A stretch of 64,000 nt of DNA from Chitinophaga sp. CF118 (lineage in GTDB: Bacteria > Bacteroidota > Bacteroidia > Chitinophagales > Chitinophagaceae). Every line of letters starts with the position of its first letter. Position 1 is the first letter of the stretch. This document shows, piece after piece, positions 18,901 to 27,957 of this stretch. The notes beneath the pieces were generated by a model. That model was not told the DNA's origin and did no database searches. It was given only the letters and a program-made list of their open reading frames with translations. The translations under genes and the position numbers were made by a program. Location of the stretch: NCBI RefSeq assembly GCF_900112615.1, contig NZ_FOMK01000003.1, forward strand, positions 1 through 64,000. The letters run 5' to 3'.

Positions 18901-21900
18901 GATGTTCCCTTTCAAAAGTATGGCCCAGCTGCCGGTAGCATTTACCCAGTTCGTAGAACTGGCAGCTAAGCCAGAAAATTACAGGATCACAGATTTGCAT
19001 AATCTGCAGGTGATCCGTACAGAAACAGGTGACGACGCGATAGAAACAATAATGGCCACACATCTGTGGAATTATGCTACCGAAGAGGATGCCCAAAAGG
19101 GAATCAATCATTACGTAGCCCTGTTCAGCAGTTTATGGCTTACCGTTTCAGGCACAGTAAAAGAAGTATCTGCATCAGTATATTACTTTAAGGATTCAGA
19201 AGCTACAGGAACTATATTACTGACTTCCATACCTGTTCCGGACGGCCCCGGAGTGGCGCCTTTTACCCGCCACATCGAACGTTTGGCAGCAGAACCGCAA
19301 CATCTGACAGTGGTACCGGCTTCGGGTTGCAGATATAACGTGCAACTTCACGATGAATATGGACAGCTAATGGCTGAGAGCCAGGAAACAAATGATTATG
19401 CTTCAGCTGTTAACCTCATGCAGAAGATTCTGTCAAAAGCAGGGAACGATGCATTGTGGGTAGAAAAAGGAACCTCAGTAGATGCATACGGTTTCCTTTG
19501 GGAAGACGATCTGTTGCAAAGTTTTGCAGTATGGGAATCCCAGCAGGTAGCTGCTACTGCTTTCCTTAGCTGGGTGCTGGATGGTCAGCCCGATATCGTA
19601 CCCGAATACCAGTCAGGTAACGGATATGGATATACAATATTCACAAAAAATAAAGTGCCCCTGGCCAAACAGGTAAAATGGTACGCTACTGCCGATCAGC
19701 GGGATGACGCTATTCTACAGATCATGCAACAGTTGTCCGCTTTGCTGGGCAACACAGGATTGCAGCCTGTTACCCTATATCATTACTATTTTAAGATCAG
19801 GGAAGACAATGGATTCCTCTTATTACAGGAACCTCAGTTTTACCCGGGTTATAACGAAGTACGCACTGCATTTTATAATACCGTAAAGTTTGGCAAACAT
19901 CGGGAATATTATCAGCTCACTACCCGCGAAAACTGTACCTATGGTTTCAATGTGATTGATCCGGCGCAGGTGGTACTGGCAGTACATCCGCAGGAATATA
20001 CTTCCATTGCGGCAAGAGATGCAGCTGTGGAACGCACCATCCGATTTTTGCAGGAACGCGGTCAGGCCGTGACAGATGTTAAATTGGTAGGTGCCTGGCA
20101 ATATAACTGGCAGTGGTTATCCTGCTGTTGCTGGTATCCGGAAGTTGCCCTGGAAGGATTGGATGAGAAACCGGAAAAGCAGGAGGCGATAGATGCATTG
20201 CAGTATATACTGAATCTTGCACTCACAGTATCCAACTATAAAAGTATACAGGAAGAAAACGGTTGGCGTGTTTACCTGTTCGATGGTGAAAACCGGATAG
20301 CCGTACATCCACGCTGGTATGATTGTGAACGTGCCGCAGAAGATGCGCGGGACAGGCTGATTGACTGGGCATCATTTAAATTAAGTGACCTGGATAAAGC
20401 GGACTACTCTTATGAGCAGGATGTTCGCACTGATTTATATAAACAGGGTGATTTGAAAGCCGTAATCGGCTATCGCCTCTGGGATAGGGAATTCCGCATT
20501 GCCCGTTATGGTGTGCAGTTTGATACGGAAGAGAAGAGAACCGCTGTGCTGGAACAATTATTACAACGTTATCATCGTAAGCTACCCTCTTATACCACAT
20601 TGGAAAAAGGAAATTCTGCCGTCGTATTCCAGAATGGTCAGTATTATTTTCAGCTGCGCCGCAATGATCTCTTGCTTTGGCAAAGTATTACAGGGTACGG
20701 AGATGCAACGGCAGCAGCAACAGCGTTCCGTGATAACTGCTGGAATATCCTGCAACGTTCTCTTAACAAAGCAAACTATAGTTTTAGCGATGCGGGACTT
20801 TTCCTGAACGATGTAAAAGGTCAGCCAATAGCGGTATATACCGGCACCACTGAAAGTCATGATGCGGCTATTCAGATCCGGCAGTTGTTTGCCCTGAAGC
20901 ATGGCGTTTACCTTACCAGCGATAACACTTTTGCATTCCATATTTATAATGCAATAACACGAATGTACGATTGGGAAAGTACGCATACCTATACTAACCC
21001 GGACGATGCAGCAGCAGCTTTGCTGGAATTTGTACAGCTGTTATCATTCAGAGGAAACTATAGTCTGGATAATGAAACTGTAGGATGTTACTATTCCATC
21101 AACATAGGGAAAGTATTACTGGATATCCAGCGGGTAACAGAGAAATGTGAAGGAGATACAGACCAGGTAAGTGCAAATGATGCCTGGGATAGATTGCAGG
21201 TATTCCTGGATAAACGGGAGCCTAACAATGATAACTTCTTCCCTTATACCAATTATGCTGCTGGTTGCCGTTATGCTTTCCATATGGTGGATAGCAGTGT
21301 ATATCGCGTAGCACAGCACACTGGCTGGTATCAGGGAATGGAGAAACGGGAGGAAGTGAGAATGCAGTTGTTGGCCGACATTTTCTGTAAGGAAAAATTA
21401 TATGGCTGGTTTGTAAATCCGGACGCAAAACATAACGAAGATCGCCACATTCTGGATTGTTATTTTCCGCATCCTGAAAATGTGAAATTTGAATCACTGT
21501 GGATGAGTTATGATCAGATCCCATCATTAAATCCATCCAACGTTGATAAATTATGGATGCCTGCGGAAGAATTATTAACGGGCGTAACATCTCCATTACA
21601 TTATTATCAGTTGACCGATACTGGAGGTAAAGTGATCTGGAGTACAATCACCCGTTATGCCACAGCGGCACTGGCAGAAGCAGCAGAGCAATATTTTTAT
21701 GTATTCCTGCTGGAAATGGCCCGCTCAGCATCCTCTTATTATTATGAACCAATGCCCGGTTGTGAAAATGCTTTCACTCTTTTCCTGAAAGACATGGATG
21801 GGAAAGTAATTGCAGTAGCTCCTGATGTGATCTGTAAAGCAGACATTGAGCAGGACCGCGCTACCCGCATGTTCAATGCAATGATGTTCCCCATTATGGA

Positions 21901-23002
21901 AAGTGGCAGCGGTTACAGATTTGAGATCAATGATGTATTACAGTCGGACGACCTCGAATATGATTACACCACTATCTGGGAATCTGAACAGATCTATAAT
22001 ACTCCGGACGAAGCAAGAACCGGATTGAATAAAGCATGTGACCTGCTGTTGTTATTACAGAACTATCGGCGTGGTGATGAAAATTCCTGCGGACCATATG
22101 GTATTGCACTTGTTAATCCCGATGGTATCCTGGCAAGCCATCCGCTCACATATACCAGTATGTCAGCCCGTAATACAGCCATAGAAGAAGTACAGGCAGC
22201 CATCAGTTCAGAAGGTTTTCATATGCTGGAACATATTCTGTTACGTCCGCGTTCACAGCCTCAGACATATGAGAATTTACAACTTACGTTGAACTGGAAT
22301 TCATCAACAGTCAAGGTAAAGAGTGAAATGGTATTCCCGGATGGAGCAGCTTTCCTGGAAACGCTGAAGAAAGCCACCGGCACATACGAAGATAAGTCTG
22401 GTATTTCCTGGTGGAAAGGAGATGAAAAGATAGCATTCGCGGTACCGGATAAACCAGAAGGTTTTCTGAATGCTGTTCCGGAATTGTTGTCAGCAGCATC
22501 AACAGAAGATATCACAACAGAAACAATATCGCTCGGTTGTGATGATGCCGATACCATATTGCCGGTATGCAATGATGTATGTGTATGCGATTGTGATCAG
22601 GGCGAAATAGATGAAGAGAACAAGATTTATTGCGACACTACCTATCTGGCAGATCCGTATTCTTTCTGGGCCACCGTAGTATTGCCCGCATGGCCTGAGC
22701 GTTTCCGTCTAGCACGTTTCCGGCAATTCTTTGAAGATACGCTACGGCGTGAAGCACCTGCCCATATCAGGCTCAATATTCTCTGGATCAGCCCACAGCA
22801 GATGCTGCAATTCGAAGATGCCTGGAGGTTATGGCTGGCAGCAGTTGCACGGGAAGATAGTTGTGACTATAATACCAGTCTCACAGGATTAAACGATGTA
22901 TTAAAATCTCTTAAAAATGTATTCCCGGCAGCATATCTGTATGACGATGAAGGAGGAGATAATAAGCCGCTGATTATACTTGATGAGGCCATGCTTGGAT
23001 AA
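15986..23002 (+). CDS. Giant eCIS baseplate protein (Pvc12-like) with YegP-like repeat insertion
   Basis: The 2338-aa protein has conserved eCIS baseplate ends. The N-terminal ~500 aa carry KIWTDHNLHDPGITMLEALC and LTDLDYRTKLDF; the C-terminal ~260 aa carry EGFHMLEHILLRPRS and FWATVVLPAWPERFRLARF. Between about aa 555 and 2070 lie many ~80-100-aa units of the form Y.f.l.d..g.v...h...Y.s...A...i..l (for example NGWRVYLFDGENRIAVHPRW and YGYTIFTKNKVPLAKQVKWY), which resemble DUF1508/YegP repeats. Homologues without the insertion are far shorter by my recollection. It probably forms the outer baseplate or wedge; the repeats may decorate it or bind surfaces. Confidence 0.75.
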   Translation: MPELKFITTDKNSGFPEYLDFATLRKLGIQHLAEFSGKIWTDHNLHDPGITMLEALCYVLTDLDYRTKLDFKDLIAVPAGASEDNFYTAAQILGNNPLTITDIRRMLIDIKGVRNAWVELPADDEYSLSFNCDTGELLNVPATEGLTPIPLKGLYRILIEPDDVYAAAYEQDACGNSVFPLDTVLTAIDQRLHGHRNLCEDFAEVLVMEKEPISFCIHIELAANFDPNDVLVNVYSSIQDFFSPAPVFYTLQQLLDKGRSMEEIFEGRAYDFINNEPLQQNGFIDAKELESLERLTEIHASDLYRIIMGIPGVAGITRLQMTSFDEDGYELIDKDGKPIVVEGAEWCLKLKKDHRPVLSPETSNVIFFRNKISFTANKELVQQRFIKSISDYNKFNKKPAELDTIIPKGRQLDLAQYTSVQYEFPKVYMVGKNEVPHDETAARKAQSLQLQGYLLFYDRLLADYFAQLANIRQLFSLGQDEGQHTYFMADISGIPQLPSLLRYEKKLQGTFYNGMQLAYEPDEDGVTRKEYSTMYLRDEMIRRIISESSNNSINREVVQVENDTSWYILLTDTAGNVLLRGTVFFSTETEAEQAARDIAFLVTLPDSYSRINNRLEEKFSFDLVYNDAGSTEMLTVLYETSAQYEERKERFQNHLLARFSEDFTDYALMMYNISGKKNDPESSIQDKGAFLTAYPETSANRARAFDYKHPSEGFPVYGLQKRIGGLMGIRRSPSVSLNNFDLVTAIKQTGFVVKLPHQNTPLFISDSLHKSEDITTVFKEFLTLGQNKNNYKSYGCPGEGVFGFYIQSPLYAEEWIAARFSVEYTTAAERDEVVNWMVQFFKDDGQYKVYPQTQEGYYFQLPDDYGKILLKAKQGYATEEEALAEGYNLLEILQDDNNWDVIPDISNFRIVIFHNKVQVAYHPLTFGTEESALIKMEDLQKYFHRHNLVYQKETTELYNWQMTDAGKPAWEGMFPFKSMAQLPVAFTQFVELAAKPENYRITDLHNLQVIRTETGDDAIETIMATHLWNYATEEDAQKGINHYVALFSSLWLTVSGTVKEVSASVYYFKDSEATGTILLTSIPVPDGPGVAPFTRHIERLAAEPQHLTVVPASGCRYNVQLHDEYGQLMAESQETNDYASAVNLMQKILSKAGNDALWVEKGTSVDAYGFLWEDDLLQSFAVWESQQVAATAFLSWVLDGQPDIVPEYQSGNGYGYTIFTKNKVPLAKQVKWYATADQRDDAILQIMQQLSALLGNTGLQPVTLYHYYFKIREDNGFLLLQEPQFYPGYNEVRTAFYNTVKFGKHREYYQLTTRENCTYGFNVIDPAQVVLAVHPQEYTSIAARDAAVERTIRFLQERGQAVTDVKLVGAWQYNWQWLSCCCWYPEVALEGLDEKPEKQEAIDALQYILNLALTVSNYKSIQEENGWRVYLFDGENRIAVHPRWYDCERAAEDARDRLIDWASFKLSDLDKADYSYEQDVRTDLYKQGDLKAVIGYRLWDREFRIARYGVQFDTEEKRTAVLEQLLQRYHRKLPSYTTLEKGNSAVVFQNGQYYFQLRRNDLLLWQSITGYGDATAAATAFRDNCWNILQRSLNKANYSFSDAGLFLNDVKGQPIAVYTGTTESHDAAIQIRQLFALKHGVYLTSDNTFAFHIYNAITRMYDWESTHTYTNPDDAAAALLEFVQLLSFRGNYSLDNETVGCYYSINIGKVLLDIQRVTEKCEGDTDQVSANDAWDRLQVFLDKREPNNDNFFPYTNYAAGCRYAFHMVDSSVYRVAQHTGWYQGMEKREEVRMQLLADIFCKEKLYGWFVNPDAKHNEDRHILDCYFPHPENVKFESLWMSYDQIPSLNPSNVDKLWMPAEELLTGVTSPLHYYQLTDTGGKVIWSTITRYATAALAEAAEQYFYVFLLEMARSASSYYYEPMPGCENAFTLFLKDMDGKVIAVAPDVICKADIEQDRATRMFNAMMFPIMESGSGYRFEINDVLQSDDLEYDYTTIWESEQIYNTPDEARTGLNKACDLLLLLQNYRRGDENSCGPYGIALVNPDGILASHPLTYTSMSARNTAIEEVQAAISSEGFHMLEHILLRPRSQPQTYENLQLTLNWNSSTVKVKSEMVFPDGAAFLETLKKATGTYEDKSGISWWKGDEKIAFAVPDKPEGFLNAVPELLSAASTEDITTETISLGCDDADTILPVCNDVCVCDCDQGEIDEENKIYCDTTYLADPYSFWATVVLPAWPERFRLARFRQFFEDTLRREAPAHIRLNILWISPQQMLQFEDAWRLWLAAVAREDSCDYNTSLTGLNDVLKSLKNVFPAAYLYDDEGGDNKPLIILDEAMLG

Positions 23003-23028
23003 TATTTAAAAAATAAATTCTTCAGATA

Positions 23029-26000
23029 ATGATAATAAATAATCCTACCCCTTATCCACTTTTTAAAAAGGGGCAGCAGTTGAAGAGCAGTAGCCTGACG
23101 GGCATTGTTGATTTTGCCGCATTGGAAGAACAGGACACACGGGTATACCTGGAAGGTTCCGGAATCTTTTACGGTCTTACTATTGACTGGAATGCTACTG
23201 CCGGCACATTAAGGCTGTTGCCTGGAACTGCCGTTACTTCCGACGGACAACTTTTCTCACTGGAAAAGGAAATCATTTATAATGGTATCAGCAAAACTGA
23301 ACAGGGAAAAGATGTGGAAGTAACACTTCTCAACCGTACCGTAACAGTGATGGCGCTCAGTACCGGTAATGAGAATCATGCAGATTTTGTATATCATATT
23401 ACCGGCACAGATCCTACTAATCCGGGACGAGTACCGGACACAACTCAATACCTGCTGATCCTGGCAGTTCGTAGTGATGAATCTACAGAAGCATCCTGCC
23501 TGTATGGGTATGAGAATAATGAAAGTAAAAAGGTGCTGGAAGTAGAAGCCGCACTAATAGATAAAAATGCTTTCACACAAGCAGAACTGGACGCCTGGTT
23601 TGCCGGCGATACTTCAAATGCGGGCAGCAATGATCCAGTGATGCAGCGTTTTGGTTATCTGAATGATACTGCAGGAACTCATATCTCATTTGATCGTTTT
23701 ACAAACCTGCATACTCTGAGTGCTGGCTTCAATGAAGTGTGTGCAGCCGCAGAACTAAGTATCGGCAATGCATATAATCAGATATTCAATCTTGTAAAAG
23801 AGAAACTGTCACTCACAGATAACCCTTTTGTAAATCTGACTGCCAATCTGCAATCATTACGTACACACCTTTCAGACGAACGGTTACTTCCCTGGTTGTA
23901 TGATTACTACAGGGATCTGATATCTACCTACCAGGAGTTTGTCACAACAGATGTTTTCAGCCTCCTTTCTTCCATCCCTGAAAAAGACCGTTTCCGTGGT
24001 TATATTGCTTTAGGCAGTATCCGCACCACTATAGGGCAGACGAAGGCCACAGTAGATTATCGGATGGGACTTTATCGTCCTCCCTTTGCAGACCTTAGCA
24101 TCAATGCGCTTGAAAAACCATTGTTACTCATGAAGCGTATGGTTTATCTTGCTTCAAATACAAGATTTGCAGACCCCACAGGGATGCTGAGCTTCAACGT
24201 GAAACTGACGCCGGATGCAGGTATCAATAAAGAGCTGGCCGAAAGGGCAATTCCTTTTTACTATAAAGATCCAGCAGCATTATCCCGCATATGGAATGCC
24301 GGTCTTACCCGTAATAACCGCACTTTCAGTATTCCGGGTATTACAGATGATCAGGATAGAAAATACTTTTTGTCTAACATAGACGGTTATACCTTTTATC
24401 GTATCAAAGGGCATATTGGAAGTTCTATACAATTTACACAGGACGCGATAGTTAAACTCCGTTCGGAATTACATCTTCCGTTTGATGTGCGGATCGTGTA
24501 CCTGGGAACTGACAGTGATATGAGTGATCTGATCAAAGAAAGATCTTCCAGCTTCAGTGATCTGTCGGTGATCCTTGAAAAGATTGTGAACGATATCCGC
24601 TGTGGCCATACCTGCTCTGATGATTTTGAAGATAGAATTTTCAAAGGCGGATTTGATCGCAATGAAATTGGAGCCATGTTTGAGGATCTGGTATTGCTGT
24701 TTGGTCCTGAACCGGTAGTCCTGGATAAGGTTATAGAGAAATTCTGTTCCAGTGCGGCTTGTGAGGATGAAGATAAAACCTGTTGTCGTGCTCATCTTAC
24801 TTCTTTGTATGCAGTATGCCATGAATATACACGTCGTAAAGCAGAACTATTAGATGGATTGTTATTTCACCGGTTTGCAAAAAATCATCCCGGACTGGAA
24901 CACAACGGTGGAGTACCCCGTGGCGGTACGTTGGTACTGGTATGTTCAAAATTAAATATCAATTCGATTTCAGAAGATAAAAAGGCTTTGCTGGTAAATC
25001 TCGTGCTCAGTAATGATGAAGAGAAGATCGCAGAGGCAAAGAGTTTGGTCGAGGAATTACAGAATTATGAAGTGGTAGCTGATTTCTGTTTACCGTATAT
25101 CTGTTGCTCCGGACAGCCATCTATAAACATAACATTCCAGGAATTACCACCTGTTGCTTATTTTATTGTAGAAGATCTGGAACCGCTTGCTGATAATAAA
25201 GGATATACTGTTACACTCACAAATGAATCAATTCGTGCATCTACTTACCACTGGCAGTTGCTGGACTATAATGGTGTACAGATTGGTCAACAGGATTCGG
25301 ATAATCTCACCAAACCTACAAAATTCGATCTGTTGTTTGAAAAGGGCGTTGAATACACCATTATATTAACCGCCTCCCGTGATGGAATGGACAGCAAATA
25401 TCACGACAAGGTGACTATTTGTCCGCAGAAAGATAAAGTCACATTAACCAGCGGTGGTAAACCTGAAACGGAGTGGAATACAGCCAATCCAATGCTGTTA
25501 CCGTTAGAGATATCCCCATATGGAGGTAGTTTCCGCCTGATGTTTAATGGTGATGTAGATGAGGAAGTAGATCCGTCTGAATACAAAGTAGTGTGGAAGG
25601 CCGATAAGAAAAACGCCATTCTCACCATTGTGCAACCATTCACCGGTATTTACACATTAAATTATTTATTCGAAAAATGTACCGATTCTACAGATGCTCT
25701 GAAAATCACAACAAGGAATACTACGCCTGTCCCAAGTATCACGACAGATAATGCAGCAAGAAAATCAAAGAGCACTACTTCGGACAAACGTACAGAAGCT
25801 TATATCGGTGGGGTTGATGCCCTGGGTAATGAAGATGATTCGTTAGCATCAGATGCTAAATTTGCAGATACTAAAGCCTTCTTAGCAGGAGAAGGAGATT
25901 ATGGAACATTGATCAATACTCTGCAAACAGGCTTCTCGAAATTAAAAGTGGTACAGAAGTTACAGGTTATCAAACTCCTGGTATATGCCACTGCTTATTT

Positions 26001-26193
26001 TGTAGATAAAGAAATAGCTGCTTCTCCAGAAAAGGTACAGTCAGCCGCCAAAAAGCTGGTCTTAAGTGCAGCCAACACTATTACCTCACAGAAGGAAGGT
26101 CTGGCATTCTGGAACACAGTATGGATTGCAGACGATATCACTACTGATCAGAATAAGAAAACAGTCGCAGTATATAAAGCTATGATCGCATAA
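23029..26193 (+). CDS. Large eCIS-associated protein with PKD/Ig-like domains
   Basis: The 1054-aa product opens PLFKKGQQLKSSSLTGIVDF followed by a beta segment (TRVYLEGSGIFYGLTIDW), an arrangement I associate with an uncharacterised family in Bacteroidota eCIS loci. Residues about 200-620 are helical with a cysteine-rich patch (CSSAACEDEDKTCC). Residues about 705-790 look like a PKD-type domain (YTVTLTNESIRASTYHWQLL) and 800-885 like another Ig-like sheet. The C-terminal ~100 aa are helical. Located between the baseplate and tape-measure genes, it overlaps the next start by one base. It is likely a particle component; exact role unknown. Confidence 0.6.
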   Translation: MIINNPTPYPLFKKGQQLKSSSLTGIVDFAALEEQDTRVYLEGSGIFYGLTIDWNATAGTLRLLPGTAVTSDGQLFSLEKEIIYNGISKTEQGKDVEVTLLNRTVTVMALSTGNENHADFVYHITGTDPTNPGRVPDTTQYLLILAVRSDESTEASCLYGYENNESKKVLEVEAALIDKNAFTQAELDAWFAGDTSNAGSNDPVMQRFGYLNDTAGTHISFDRFTNLHTLSAGFNEVCAAAELSIGNAYNQIFNLVKEKLSLTDNPFVNLTANLQSLRTHLSDERLLPWLYDYYRDLISTYQEFVTTDVFSLLSSIPEKDRFRGYIALGSIRTTIGQTKATVDYRMGLYRPPFADLSINALEKPLLLMKRMVYLASNTRFADPTGMLSFNVKLTPDAGINKELAERAIPFYYKDPAALSRIWNAGLTRNNRTFSIPGITDDQDRKYFLSNIDGYTFYRIKGHIGSSIQFTQDAIVKLRSELHLPFDVRIVYLGTDSDMSDLIKERSSSFSDLSVILEKIVNDIRCGHTCSDDFEDRIFKGGFDRNEIGAMFEDLVLLFGPEPVVLDKVIEKFCSSAACEDEDKTCCRAHLTSLYAVCHEYTRRKAELLDGLLFHRFAKNHPGLEHNGGVPRGGTLVLVCSKLNINSISEDKKALLVNLVLSNDEEKIAEAKSLVEELQNYEVVADFCLPYICCSGQPSINITFQELPPVAYFIVEDLEPLADNKGYTVTLTNESIRASTYHWQLLDYNGVQIGQQDSDNLTKPTKFDLLFEKGVEYTIILTASRDGMDSKYHDKVTICPQKDKVTLTSGGKPETEWNTANPMLLPLEISPYGGSFRLMFNGDVDEEVDPSEYKVVWKADKKNAILTIVQPFTGIYTLNYLFEKCTDSTDALKITTRNTTPVPSITTDNAARKSKSTTSDKRTEAYIGGVDALGNEDDSLASDAKFADTKAFLAGEGDYGTLINTLQTGFSKLKVVQKLQVIKLLVYATAYFVDKEIAASPEKVQSAAKKLVLSAANTITSQKEGLAFWNTVWIADDITTDQNKKTVAVYKAMIA

Positions 26194-27953
26194 TGGAACA
26201 GCAGCACGCCATAGGGAAACTTTTACTGGAAGTGCAATTGCCTTCCCGGCAGGAAGCGTTTTCGCTACAGAGCCGGCTGAGTAGCCGTTGCACAACGGAA
26301 TTGCTTCCCTTACTGGCGGAATTGCTTGATAGCTGGACTGATCCCGGAGTTTTGTTACAGATAGACAAGCTTGAAATAGACCTTGGTTCCTGTAGCCTGG
26401 AAACCCTTGAGAAAGAACTACCTCACCTGATAATTGAGTGGCTGCGTAAGCGTTATCCGGGCATCCGGCAGGAGGCTTATCTTGAAGAAGGTATGGAGCG
26501 GGTTCCAGTAGGACAAGGCTATTTTGAAAGCTGGTTATATTTTCTGGAACACGGAGTACTGCCGCATGCCGCTATCAGGTGGCAACGGCAGGAGTGGGAA
26601 ACCGGCATCCTTGAAACATTATCTGCAGAAACGCAAGCTTGCCGGTTATGTCAGGAATTATTGTTAAGCACTCCCGATGCAGTGAAACGCCTGGTATTAC
26701 AGTTCTCACCGGAGTTTGTACAAAACTGGTTGCTGGCTTATAGTGCCAGCGTATATCAGCCACTGTTGCAACTTGTAACGGAATTGGAAACGGTTGTTTA
26801 TCATCCGCAGTTATTAAAAACGATAGAACGTATTGGATTGCAACAGTTGGTCACGATCCCGCTATTTCCCGCCAGAACAGACTTTCATCATACAATAACA
26901 GTGTGGCTGATTAAGGAAGTAGTATCAGCCAGACAATCAGATCATGCTTTTTTTCTGAAAGAAGTTATACGGTTATCGTTTCCAGGGCTGCCTGTTAAAT
27001 ACTGGTTGCATCTTTTACAGGAGATGCCATCAACAGTAATGGAAGCATCGCCATTGTTACAGCAAGCCACCTTAAAGCTCGCAGATCAATATACTTCTGA
27101 TCTTGTAGTATTGAAGCAGGAACTAGCCGTTAAGGCCTCTTATAATGAATTTAAACAATCATCCTCTGAAATTGATGATGTAATTGTTAAGTCAGTCGAT
27201 CCTTCGAAACCCATGGTACTACCCGACGGGGGGGATAATTTTTTACCTGCCGGTACATCACCGGAAACAAAAGCTAAACAGTCAGAGAAGGAAAGTAAAA
27301 CACTTAATGGAGGAGAAGTTAAAGAAGCACCAGTAACAGGGAAAGATAATACAACATCTGGGACAGAAAAAACAGAAAACATAAACAATACGGCATCCGC
27401 TGATGAAGATGTTGAAGAAATTGAAGAAGAGCGGAAACCACCTGCGGAAGGAACAGTATTGTATATCAATAATGCCGGATTAATACTCCTGCATCCTTAT
27501 CTGGGTATTTTATTCGATGCCCTGGGATTACGTGAAGAAAATCATTTCAAAGATGATGCGGCTTTAAATAAAGCAGTACAACTACTGGGTTACCTCGCCA
27601 GTGGTGAAGATGAGATACCGGAATACGATTTGGTATTACCCAAATTGCTCTGTGGTATTCTGCCTTCACAACCAGTAAAGCGGAATGTTCTGCTTACGGC
27701 AACAGAAAAAACAGAAGCGGATGAATTACTGTTATCGGTAATCTCCCACTGGAGTGCATTGGGCAGTACTACACCGGATGGCTTGAGAGGTAGCTTCCTG
27801 ATGCGGGAAGGAAAACTGGAATGGAAAGAAGAGGAATGGCAGCTGTATGTAACGCAGCAGTCATATGATATGTTATTAAACCGTTTGCCGTGGGGTTTTA
27901 GTGTGGTAGGATTATCGTGGATGCCCTGGTTTATAAAAACTGTTTGGATTTAA
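26193..27953 (+). CDS. eCIS tape-measure protein, CIS_TMP family (Pvc14-like)
   Basis: The 586-aa product matches the contractile injection system tape-measure family, which sets tube length. The N-terminal signature is VQLPSRQEAFSLQSRLSSRC, then LLQIDKLEIDLG; the C-terminal signature is INNAGLILLHPYLGILFDAL, then LLNRLPWGFSVVGLSWMPW. Between them (about aa 325-420) lies a Lys/Glu/Ser/Thr-rich low-complexity linker, as is common in the family. It starts inside the preceding stop (TAATG) and ends four bases before the first effector gene, tying cargo expression to particle genes. Confidence 0.9.
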   Translation: MEQQHAIGKLLLEVQLPSRQEAFSLQSRLSSRCTTELLPLLAELLDSWTDPGVLLQIDKLEIDLGSCSLETLEKELPHLIIEWLRKRYPGIRQEAYLEEGMERVPVGQGYFESWLYFLEHGVLPHAAIRWQRQEWETGILETLSAETQACRLCQELLLSTPDAVKRLVLQFSPEFVQNWLLAYSASVYQPLLQLVTELETVVYHPQLLKTIERIGLQQLVTIPLFPARTDFHHTITVWLIKEVVSARQSDHAFFLKEVIRLSFPGLPVKYWLHLLQEMPSTVMEASPLLQQATLKLADQYTSDLVVLKQELAVKASYNEFKQSSSEIDDVIVKSVDPSKPMVLPDGGDNFLPAGTSPETKAKQSEKESKTLNGGEVKEAPVTGKDNTTSGTEKTENINNTASADEDVEEIEEERKPPAEGTVLYINNAGLILLHPYLGILFDALGLREENHFKDDAALNKAVQLLGYLASGEDEIPEYDLVLPKLLCGILPSQPVKRNVLLTATEKTEADELLLSVISHWSALGSTTPDGLRGSFLMREGKLEWKEEEWQLYVTQQSYDMLLNRLPWGFSVVGLSWMPWFIKTVWI

Positions 27954-27957
27954 ACTT

